Shown here one piece after another: positions 16,903 through 23,603 of a DNA stretch of 64,000 bases. Numbering within the stretch: position 1 is the first letter of the stretch; every line of letters begins with the position of its first letter. The translations under genes were made by a program, and so were the position numbers. The stretch is from Saccharibacillus qingshengii (GTDB lineage: Bacteria; Bacillota; Bacilli; Paenibacillales; Paenibacillaceae): the NCBI RefSeq assembly GCF_013185195.1, contig NZ_JAAZWC010000004.1:186001-250000 (forward strand), written 5' to 3'. The notes under the pieces were generated by a model. The model saw only the letters and a program-made list of their open reading frames with translations. It made no database searches and was not told where the DNA came from.

Positions 16903-19197
16903 ATGGCTTATCAAGTCAAAACATCGGTTCGTCCGCTGGTTGAGTACGTGTTCCGCAGCGGCAGTCTGGAATCCGGCACCCGCTTCGGCGGCAGTGCGCT
17001 GCAGGAAGGAACCCGTATTCACCGCGAAGTCCAGGAGAATTATGGAGAGAACGACCGCAAGGAAGTATTTTTGAAAACGGAATTGACCTGCGCCGAAGGC
17101 GAGCTGATCGTTCAGGTGGAAGGCCGCTGCGACGGTCTGCTGCAGGGCGAGGACGGTTCGTATACGATCGACGAGATCAAATCGACGTCGGAAACGGCGG
17201 ACCAGATCGAATCCGGACATGAGGTCCATTGGGCGCAGGCCAAATTCTATGCCTATATGCTGATGCTGGATCTGAAGCTGGACCGGGTCGGCGTGCGGCT
17301 GACCTATGTACACAAGCCGGGCGGCGAGCGCAGCGTGCGGGAAGTCATGCAGACGGCGGAAGAACTGACCGCATTCGTGCAGGAGGTGGCGGAGCGTTAC
17401 GCGCCGTATGCGCTGCTGCTCAAGAAGCGCGAAGAAAAGCGGAATACCGCAGCCGCGGCACTCCCTTTCCCGTTCGGCCGCTACCGCGAAGGACAGCGTC
17501 TGTTCGCCGGAGCGGTATTCAAGACCGTACGCGAAGAGAAAAACCTGCTCGCGCGGGCACCGACCGGTACGGGCAAGACGATCTCGACCCTGTTTCCCGC
17601 AATCAAAGCGATCGGAGAGGGACTGGTCGGCCGCATCTATTACCTGACCGCCAAGACGACCACGCAGGCCGGGGCGGAAGAAGCGCTGGGCCTGCTGGAA
17701 CGCAGCGGCGCCTACCTCAGTTCCATCACGATTACCGCCAAAGACAAAGTCTGCTTCAAGGAAGAAGAAGACTGCGCGGGCGGCCAGTGCCGGTTCGCTA
17801 TCGGTTATTACGACCGGGTGAACGATGCCCTGATGGATCTGTTCGAACACGAAACGAGAATCACACGCGAGGTGCTGGAACAGTACGCGCGCAAACATAC
17901 GGTCTGTCCGTTCGAATTCTCGCTTGATGCCGCCTACGCGGCGGACGTCGTGGTCTGCGACTACAATTACGTCTTCGACCCGCGTATCGCGTTCAAGCGG
18001 CTGTCCGACGAACAGCGCGGCAAATCGATGCTGCTCGTCGACGAAGCGCACAACCTGGTCGAACGCGGCCGCGAGATGTTCTCTGCGGAACTGCTGAAGT
18101 CGGCTTTTCTCGCGATCAAGCGGGGCTACAAAGAGGTGCATGAAGGCGTGCGCGGCGCGGCCGACCGCGTCAACGCGTATTTGATTCTGCTGCGCAAACA
18201 GGCCGGAGAAGCGGGACGTTTCGTCGGCAGCGAGCCGCCGGAAGTCATGTTCAAGCTGCTGGAGCCGTTTGTGGAACAGGCGGAGCATGCGCTTGTGACC
18301 GTACACGGCAGCGAAGCCGAAGAAGAACTGCTGGAAGCCTATTTCTCCGCGCAGGCTTTTCTGCGGGTCGGGCGGCTGTACGGCGATCAATACGTGACTT
18401 ACGTGGAGACGGACGGCAGCGAAGTACGGATGAAGATGTTCTGCCTCGATCCGTCGCAGCTGCTGCTCCAGTCATCCAAAAACTACCGCTCCGCCGTTTA
18501 TTTCTCGGCGACTCTGGCTCCTCTCGGTTTTTACCGGGAGATGCTCGGCTCTGCGGAAGACGATTATACGCTGTCGATTCCGTCGCCGTTCAGTCCCGAA
18601 CAGCTCGACGTCACGGTGCTGCCGTTCTCCACGCGCTTTCGCGACCGCGAACGGACGCGGGATGCGCTGGCGGGAGCACTGGCCGACACGGTGAACAAGC
18701 GTCCGGGCAACTACCTGTTCTTTTTCCCGTCGTACGCTTATTTGCAGGAGATCCGGCAGGCGTTCGAGACGCGCATCGACCCGGGGGAGATCGAGATTCT
18801 CGGACAGGATGCGGGCATGTCGGAACTTGCGCGCACGGGGTTCCTCGACGCGTTCTCGGCGGATCGGGAGAAGACGCTGGTCGGTTTCGCCGTCATGGGT
18901 GGCGTTTTCTCCGAAGGGATCGACCTGGCCGGCGACCGCTTGACAGGCGTGGCCGTGATCGGGGTAGGCCTGCCGCAGATCGGGCTGGAGCGCGATATCA
19001 TTCGGGATTACTACAACGATCGGAGCCGCAACGGCTTCAACTACGCTTACGTCTACCCCGGCATGAACAAAGTCCAGCAGGCGGGAGGCCGTCTGATCCG
19101 GACCGAGGAAGACCGGGGCGTGCTGATCCTGGCGGACGACCGCTTTTTGCAGGAACCTTACCGCTCGCTGCTGCCGGACGAATGGGGAACGAAATAA
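16903..19197 (+). CDS. XPD/DinG-type helicase with N-terminal PD-(D/E)XK nuclease domain
   Basis: The 764-aa protein has two parts. Residues 1-150 carry the Cas4/RecB-like nuclease motifs: H40 in GTRIHREVQ, D77 in GRCDGLL, and E91/K93 in TIDEIKST, with a later Q/Y motif (HWAQAKFYAYML). The rest is a superfamily 2 helicase with Walker A (APTGTGKTIST), a four-cysteine iron-sulfur region (about residues 284-337: KVCFKEEEDCAGGQC, then HTVCPFEF), a DEAH box (LVDEAHNLVE) and helicase C-terminal motifs (FSEGIDLAGDRL, QAGGRLIRTEEDRG). XPD/DinG enzymes are 5'-3' DNA helicases used in repair. The start ATG at 16903 follows AAAGGAGGA. The gene is followed by the duplicated terminator and element copy 2. 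Confidence 0.88.
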   Translation: MAYQVKTSVRPLVEYVFRSGSLESGTRFGGSALQEGTRIHREVQENYGENDRKEVFLKTELTCAEGELIVQVEGRCDGLLQGEDGSYTIDEIKSTSETADQIESGHEVHWAQAKFYAYMLMLDLKLDRVGVRLTYVHKPGGERSVREVMQTAEELTAFVQEVAERYAPYALLLKKREEKRNTAAAALPFPFGRYREGQRLFAGAVFKTVREEKNLLARAPTGTGKTISTLFPAIKAIGEGLVGRIYYLTAKTTTQAGAEEALGLLERSGAYLSSITITAKDKVCFKEEEDCAGGQCRFAIGYYDRVNDALMDLFEHETRITREVLEQYARKHTVCPFEFSLDAAYAADVVVCDYNYVFDPRIAFKRLSDEQRGKSMLLVDEAHNLVERGREMFSAELLKSAFLAIKRGYKEVHEGVRGAADRVNAYLILLRKQAGEAGRFVGSEPPEVMFKLLEPFVEQAEHALVTVHGSEAEEELLEAYFSAQAFLRVGRLYGDQYVTYVETDGSEVRMKMFCLDPSQLLLQSSKNYRSAVYFSATLAPLGFYREMLGSAEDDYTLSIPSPFSPEQLDVTVLPFSTRFRDRERTRDALAGALADTVNKRPGNYLFFFPSYAYLQEIRQAFETRIDPGEIEILGQDAGMSELARTGFLDAFSADREKTLVGFAVMGGVFSEGIDLAGDRLTGVAVIGVGLPQIGLERDIIRDYYNDRSRNGFNYAYVYPGMNKVQQAGGRLIRTEEDRGVLILADDRFLQEPYRSLLPDEWGTK

Positions 19198-19217
19198 CGC
19201 GGCCCGACGAAAAAGAA

Positions 19218-19240
19218 ACCTTCGCCAATCCGGCGAAGGT
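19218..19240. repeat. Left copy of a terminator hairpin duplicated around element copy 2
   Basis: This 23-base hairpin (arms ACCTTCGCC and GGCGAAGGT) is repeated exactly at 19523-19545. The left copy is followed by CAAC instead of a T-run, so it would terminate poorly for the helicase transcript. Confidence 0.85.
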
Positions 19241-19522
19241 CAACGTGTCGAGAAAGGTCTGAACTCAAGTGAAGCGAGGAGGCGGAGGGAGAAATTCAGT
19301 GTAGGAACGATAGTGTTCGCCTTTGTGGTGCAAGTTCATCCAAAATCAGGATATGAACTTGCACCGTTAATCGGGGAAATTCTGCTAAATTTCAATCCCT
19401 TTCCCCGATTTCAACACGCGACCTAGAGCCTTTCGAAGAAAGGCACATCGTAAGCATCCGCTAACGAATTTCTCCCGCAGTTGACAAGCTTCTCTTACGA
19501 ATAGGACTTTCTCGACAGCCTG
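19241..19522 (-). mobile_element. MITE-like non-autonomous element, copy 2 (282 bp, inverted)
   Basis: Read on the minus strand, this is the same element as 6674-6917. It has the same ends (CAGGCTGTCGAGAAAGTCC and CAACGTGTCGAGAAAGG), the same GGGAGAAATTC/GAATTTCTCCC pair, the same AATCGGGGAAA arm and the same central GGTGCAAGTTCAT hairpin. It carries about 38 extra bases (around 19423-19465 on the plus strand) that copy 1 lacks, and a few point differences. Copy 2 may be the more complete form, because the inner GGGAGAAATTC/GAATTTCTCCC pair is perfect here and mismatched in copy 1. It has no coding potential. It lies exactly between the two 23-bp terminator copies. Confidence 0.75.
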
Positions 19523-19545
19523 ACCTTCGCCAATCCGGCGAAGGT
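19523..19545. repeat. Right copy of the duplicated terminator hairpin
   Basis: Identical to 19218-19240 but followed by a run of T, so it keeps terminator function for plus-strand transcription out of the helicase gene. It ends 25 bp before the -35 box of the Hsp33-like gene. Confidence 0.85.
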
Positions 19546-19570
19546 TTTTTTGGCGTACAAAAATTTGGGG

Positions 19571-19601
19571 TTGAACCTGACGTAACGTCATGTTTTATAG
19601 T
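19571..19601 (+). promoter_or_regulatory. MerR-type promoter with operator in a 19-bp spacer
   Basis: TTGAAC (19571-19576) and TATAGT (19596-19601) are separated by 19 bp. That is longer than the normal 17 and is the hallmark of MerR-controlled promoters. The spacer region holds a dyad ACCTGACGTAACGTCATGT (19575-19593), with a perfect TGACGT-A-ACGTCA core. The MerR-family gene at 20429 is the second gene of this operon and is the obvious ligand-dependent activator. Confidence 0.85.
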
Positions 19602-19625
19602 GGGGGTAAGAAAGGGGAGAAGGTC

Positions 19626-20384
19626 ATGCAGCCATTTGGGTTTGAACGTTCGGAGGAAGACCGGCTTGTACAGGGAATCGACGCAGACAATCGGGTGCGA
19701 ATCTTCCATATCGACAATACGAAGCTTGTACGCCAACTGTTGGCCCGCAGCAAGCAGCAGGCACCGCTTCTTGCCGCGGCCTTGGCGCAAAGTTTCTCGA
19801 CGCTTTGCTTACTGACGGGTACTCTCAAAGATACACAGCGGCTCACGTTCAAAATAGTTTCGAAAGAACTGCGCAGCCGGATCTTTGTCGACGCGGATGC
19901 CGAAGGGAACGTGAGGGCGTATCTCTCGGAAGAACCTGCCGCGGTTTCCGAAGGGAGTATTCGCTGCATCCGGGCTTCGGGAACCCGCCAATTTACGGGG
20001 ATTACGGATCTGCCCTACGACAGAATGGATCTGAATCTGGAACACTATTTCCGGCAGAGCGAACAGATCGATACCTGCCTGCGTACCCGGACCGATATAA
20101 GGGAAGGCGTCTGCGTATCGTCGGAAGCCTTATTCGTTCAAGCGCTGCCGGGAGCGCCTGCAAGCTTGATGGCGCAGCTGCGCCGCAGCCTGCGCAGCGA
20201 AGAGTCCTGGCATGATCACGAGTGGGTATCCGGCATGCGGCGATTGGGGGAACGTCCGGTTCGCCTGCAGTGTTACTGTTCGCGCGAGATGCTTGCGGGA
20301 ATGGCGGCGTGGTCCAGCGGAATGGCCGGCGATTCGCCGTCTGAAGCGATATGCCGCGTGTGCGGCAGACGTTACGAAGTTTGA
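19626..20384 (+). CDS. Hsp33-like redox-regulated chaperone
   Basis: The 252-aa protein resembles HslO/Hsp33 over its length and ends with the redox-switch cysteines: CYC near residues 216-218 and CRVC near 244-247. In Hsp33 these bind zinc when reduced; oxidation releases zinc and activates holdase activity. It is shorter than typical HslO (about 290 residues), and the linker between the cysteine pairs is about 24 residues, slightly short. It is therefore a divergent member and might not be the main hslO of the genome. The start ATG at 19626 follows GGAGAAGG. It is transcribed from the MerR-type promoter and followed 44 bp later by the MerR gene. Confidence 0.8.
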   Translation: MQPFGFERSEEDRLVQGIDADNRVRIFHIDNTKLVRQLLARSKQQAPLLAAALAQSFSTLCLLTGTLKDTQRLTFKIVSKELRSRIFVDADAEGNVRAYLSEEPAAVSEGSIRCIRASGTRQFTGITDLPYDRMDLNLEHYFRQSEQIDTCLRTRTDIREGVCVSSEALFVQALPGAPASLMAQLRRSLRSEESWHDHEWVSGMRRLGERPVRLQCYCSREMLAGMAAWSSGMAGDSPSEAICRVCGRRYEV

Positions 20385-20428
20385 GCGGTAGCCGTATGCA
20401 CCAAGCCGATTCAGAGGAGGAACAGCCT

Positions 20429-21148
20429 ATGCAGAACTATTGGAAGACCGGAGAGCTGTGCGCATTGACCGGGTTGACGCTCAGAACGCTGCGCTATTAT
20501 GACGGGATCGGATTGTTTTCTCCGTCGGCGCATACAGCTTCGGGGCACCGCTTGTACACGCCGGAAGACCTGTCCCGGCTGCAGCGCATCTTGTCGCTCA
20601 AGTCGGCGGGGCTTGCGCTCGAAGATATTCGCCGGATCCTGGGCGGAGAACAGGATCGGACGGCGGAGGCAATCGGCATGCAGATTGCGCGGCTGAGAGA
20701 AGAGCTGAAATCCAAAAACCGCTTGCTTCGGGAGTTGGAAGAAGCGCTGCGGACCGTCCAATCCCGGCAGGCGATGAGCGTCGAAGAATTGACCGTGCTG
20801 CTGGGAGCGATGAAAGCGGGGCGGGATGAATATTTTACGAAAAGTCAGCTTCAGGGCATGCTCAGCTATTACAAAAGCAGCGATTCCGCTTCACTCGATT
20901 CGGCTGCGGAACGGTTTGCCCATGTCGTGCGCATGCTGCGGGTCGAAATGGAGAAAGGGACTCCCGCAGATTCCGCAGCCGTGCGGCAGCTGGCCGCGCA
21001 GTGGCGGGAAATTGCGTTTGCTTTTGGAGGAGACGATCACCATATGCGAGAAAATGCCGAACGTTTCCATTCCGAAAATCCGGAATTCTCGCTTCAATTC
21101 GGACTGGACGCCGATCTGTACGCTTACATCACCGAGGCCCTCGTATGA
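20429..21148 (+). CDS. MerR-family regulator with TipAS-like C-terminal domain
   Basis: The 239-aa protein starts with a MerR winged helix (YWKTGELCALTGLTLRTLRY, YDGIGLFSPSAHT, then the RLQRILSLKSAGLALEDIRR helix) and a coiled-coil dimer helix (about residues 80-115). The C-terminus (about 125-239) resembles the TipAS antibiotic-recognition domain (EYFTKSQLQGMLSYY-like start, WREIAFAFGGDD). In TipAL this domain traps thiopeptide antibiotics. The ATG at 20429 is preceded by GAGGAGG; upstream in-frame starts lack one. It probably activates the promoter at 19571 and so controls itself and the Hsp33-like gene. Confidence 0.85.
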   Translation: MQNYWKTGELCALTGLTLRTLRYYDGIGLFSPSAHTASGHRLYTPEDLSRLQRILSLKSAGLALEDIRRILGGEQDRTAEAIGMQIARLREELKSKNRLLRELEEALRTVQSRQAMSVEELTVLLGAMKAGRDEYFTKSQLQGMLSYYKSSDSASLDSAAERFAHVVRMLRVEMEKGTPADSAAVRQLAAQWREIAFAFGGDDHHMRENAERFHSENPEFSLQFGLDADLYAYITEALV

Positions 21149-21156
21149 GGGTCTTT
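21136..21156 (+). terminator. Weak terminator overlapping the MerR stop codon
   Basis: The stem CCCTC-GTAT-GAGGG, extended by weaker pairs, is followed by TCTTT. It overlaps the TGA of the MerR gene and lies directly before the next promoter. Confidence 0.4.
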
Positions 21157-21165
21157 CGGTCAAAG

Positions 21166-21206
21166 TTGACATTCGTCGTTTCCGGGCATACAATTAGTTA
21201 GCTAAT
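21166..21206 (+). promoter_or_regulatory. Sigma-A promoter and MarR operator
   Basis: TTGACA (21166-21171), a 17-bp spacer and TACAAT (21189-21194) form a near-consensus promoter. A dyad ATTAGTTAGCTAAT (21193-21206) overlaps the start point, as expected for autorepression by the MarR protein encoded at 21301. A second AT-rich dyad (CTAAATATTAG) lies about 13 bp further downstream. Confidence 0.8.
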
Positions 21207-21300
21207 AGATAGGCAGGCTAAATATTAGTCGACCTAAGTAGATTTTCTTTTGCAAAACGTATCCCTATGCCGATAACGGAAAACAGAAAGGAGCAGCGAA

Positions 21301-21816
21301 ATGGAACCCCGTATAAGCCCCCTGGCCCGCGAACTGATGATTACGATCCGCAAGTTCCAGCACAGGGGCAAGAAGAAGCATTCCGGACCGATGGCCGGCC
21401 GCAAACAGAGCGAAGGCATGCTGTTGATGGTCCTGCGCAGCCGCGTCGATCATGGCGAGCCGGGCATCATGGTATCGGAAATCAGCCGTATTCTGGATGT
21501 GGCGTCGCCGACCGTAACGCAGCTGATCAAGGGCCTGGAAGCGGACGGTCTTGTGCTGCGCGGTTCCGATCCGTCGGACCGGCGGGCTGTGCGGATTTCG
21601 TTGACGGACGAAGGCGTGCGGGTTACCGATTCCTTTATCCGCGAGATGGAATCGATGGTCGGCGGATTGACGGATTATCTGGGGGAAAAAGATACCCGGC
21701 TTCTGGTTCAGCTGCTGAACCGGACTCACAATTATTTCGCCGAGCGCGAGAACGAAGAGTCCGGGCAAGAGAAGGGCGCTTGTGCGTCCGACGATAAAGG
21801 AGAGAGACCGTTATGA
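21301..21816 (+). CDS. MarR-family repressor
   Basis: The 171-aa protein has the MarR winged helix-turn-helix (MVSEISRILDVASPTVTQLI, then LEADGLVLRGSDPSDRRAVR as the wing, with the conserved DRR). It overlaps the following ABC transporter gene (ATGA) and is the first gene of a three-gene operon with a heterodimeric ABC exporter. In this common arrangement the MarR protein represses the operon until a drug or related ligand binds. The start ATG at 21301 follows AAAGGAG. Confidence 0.88.
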   Translation: MEPRISPLARELMITIRKFQHRGKKKHSGPMAGRKQSEGMLLMVLRSRVDHGEPGIMVSEISRILDVASPTVTQLIKGLEADGLVLRGSDPSDRRAVRISLTDEGVRVTDSFIREMESMVGGLTDYLGEKDTRLLVQLLNRTHNYFAERENEESGQEKGACASDDKGERPL

Positions 21817-23540
21817 TGAAATTGTTTCGCATGCTGAAGCCTTACCGGGTCGGCGTCGTTCTGGTCCTGTTCATGGTGCTCGTGCAGGCCCTGTCGGAAC
21901 TGTATCTGCCGACGCTGATGGCGGATATCGTCGACAAAGGTATTTCGAACGGCGATATTCCGTACATCTGGCAAATCGGCGGGTTGATGCTCGGAGTGGC
22001 GATGATCGGGATGATCTGTTCGATCGCGGCGAGTTATCTGTCCGCCAAAGTCTCGCTGGGCTTCGGCCGCGATCTGCGCAGCCGGGTATTCTCGCACGCG
22101 CAGCGTTTTACGCTCAAAGAGTTCGACCAGTTCGGCACGGCGTCGCTGATTACGCGTACGACCAACGATATTACGCAGATTCAACAGGTCCTGACCATGA
22201 TGCTGCGCATGATGGCCATGGCCCCTATGATGATGATCGGCGGCATTATCATGGCCGTCTCCAAAGACGCCAAGCTTTCTCTCGTCCTGGTAGTCGTCAT
22301 TCCGGTGCTGGCGCTGCTGATTCTGCTGATCGGCCGCAGCGCGCTGCCGCTGTTCAAAGCGATGCAGAAGAAGATCGACCGACTCAACCTTGTACTGCGC
22401 GAGAATCTGACGGGCATCCGGGTCATCCGGGCGTTCGGCCGCGAGAACAGCGAGCGCGAACGCTTCGACGACGCCAGCGGCGATCTGAGAGATACCGCGA
22501 TTCGCGTCAATAAGATCATGGCATTTATGATGCCGGCCATGATGCTGATCCTGAACTTTTCGACGATCGCCATTATCTGGTTCGGCAGTATTCGGATCGA
22601 CGCGGGCCAGATGCAGCTCGGCAACCTGATGGCCTTTGTCCAGTACGCGATGCAGATCCTGTTCTCCCTGATCATGGTCTCGATCATCTTCGTCATGGTT
22701 CCGCGGGCGTCGGTATCGGCCGGACGGGTCAACGAAGTGCTGGAGGCGATTCCCGATATTACGGATCCCGCTTCCCCAACCGCTTCACGGCAAAAAGGCT
22801 GGCTTGAATTCCGCGATGTAACGTTCAGCTACGACGGAGCGGAAGAACCCGCGCTCTCGAACATTTCGTTCGAAGCCGGTCCCGGCGAAGTCACGGCGAT
22901 CATCGGGGGAACCGGCTCCGGCAAATCGACGCTGGTCAGTCTGATTCCGCGTTTCTACGAAGCGTCGGAAGGTTCCGTACGGGTGGACGGAGTGGATATC
23001 CGCGAGATGAAGCAGGACGAACTTCGCCTGAAGCTCGGGTATGTGCCGCAGAAGGCGCTGCTCTTTACGGGGACCGTAGCCGAGAATATCCGCTACGGCC
23101 ACGATTCGGCGACCGATGAAGAAGTGCGCCAGGCGGCACGGACGGCCCAGGCGGCGGAATTCATCGAAACGCTGGACGAAGGTTACGATTCGCCGATTTC
23201 CCAGGGCGGATCGAACTTGTCGGGCGGACAGAAGCAGCGTCTTTCGATCGCCAGGGCCTTGGTACGCCGGCCGGAGATTTATATCTTCGACGACAGTTTC
23301 TCGGCCCTCGATTTCAAGACGGATGCAAAGCTTCGGGCCGCGCTCAAGCAGGAGACGCAGGATTCGACCGTTCTGATGGTCGCGCAGCGGGTCAGCACCG
23401 TTATGGACGCGGACCGCATCATTGTGCTGGATCAAGGACGGATTGCCGGAATCGGCACGCATGCGGAATTGATGGAGAGCAGCGAAGTGTATCGGGAGAT
23501 CGTCTCTTCGCAGCTGTCGGCGGAGGAGATTGCGGGATGA
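21813..23540 (+). CDS. Heterodimeric ABC exporter, degenerate-site subunit
   Basis: The 575-aa protein has six membrane helices (residues 1-310) and an ATPase domain. Walker A is GGTGSGKST and the signature LSGGQKQR is normal. The Walker B region reads YIFDDSFSALD, with Asp where the catalytic Glu should be, and the switch position reads VAQRVST, with Gln in place of His. Both changes are typical of the subunit that contributes the non-hydrolytic site in exporters such as BmrC/BmrD or TM287/288. The partner is the next gene. Substrates in the family are drugs or lipids. The start ATG is at 21813 and overlaps the MarR stop. Confidence 0.88.
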   Translation: MMKLFRMLKPYRVGVVLVLFMVLVQALSELYLPTLMADIVDKGISNGDIPYIWQIGGLMLGVAMIGMICSIAASYLSAKVSLGFGRDLRSRVFSHAQRFTLKEFDQFGTASLITRTTNDITQIQQVLTMMLRMMAMAPMMMIGGIIMAVSKDAKLSLVLVVVIPVLALLILLIGRSALPLFKAMQKKIDRLNLVLRENLTGIRVIRAFGRENSERERFDDASGDLRDTAIRVNKIMAFMMPAMMLILNFSTIAIIWFGSIRIDAGQMQLGNLMAFVQYAMQILFSLIMVSIIFVMVPRASVSAGRVNEVLEAIPDITDPASPTASRQKGWLEFRDVTFSYDGAEEPALSNISFEAGPGEVTAIIGGTGSGKSTLVSLIPRFYEASEGSVRVDGVDIREMKQDELRLKLGYVPQKALLFTGTVAENIRYGHDSATDEEVRQAARTAQAAEFIETLDEGYDSPISQGGSNLSGGQKQRLSIARALVRRPEIYIFDDSFSALDFKTDAKLRAALKQETQDSTVLMVAQRVSTVMDADRIIVLDQGRIAGIGTHAELMESSEVYREIVSSQLSAEEIAG

Positions 23541-23603
23541 TGAAACGCAGCTTTGCAGCCTCAACGCCGGTCCTCCAATCGCTTCGGGAAGGGGAAGCCT
23601 ATT

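Noticed and set aside
16903-19197. Defence system built around the Cas4-like helicase
   Set aside because: Neighbours are a cell-wall hydrolase and a chaperone operon; no other defence genes are near.
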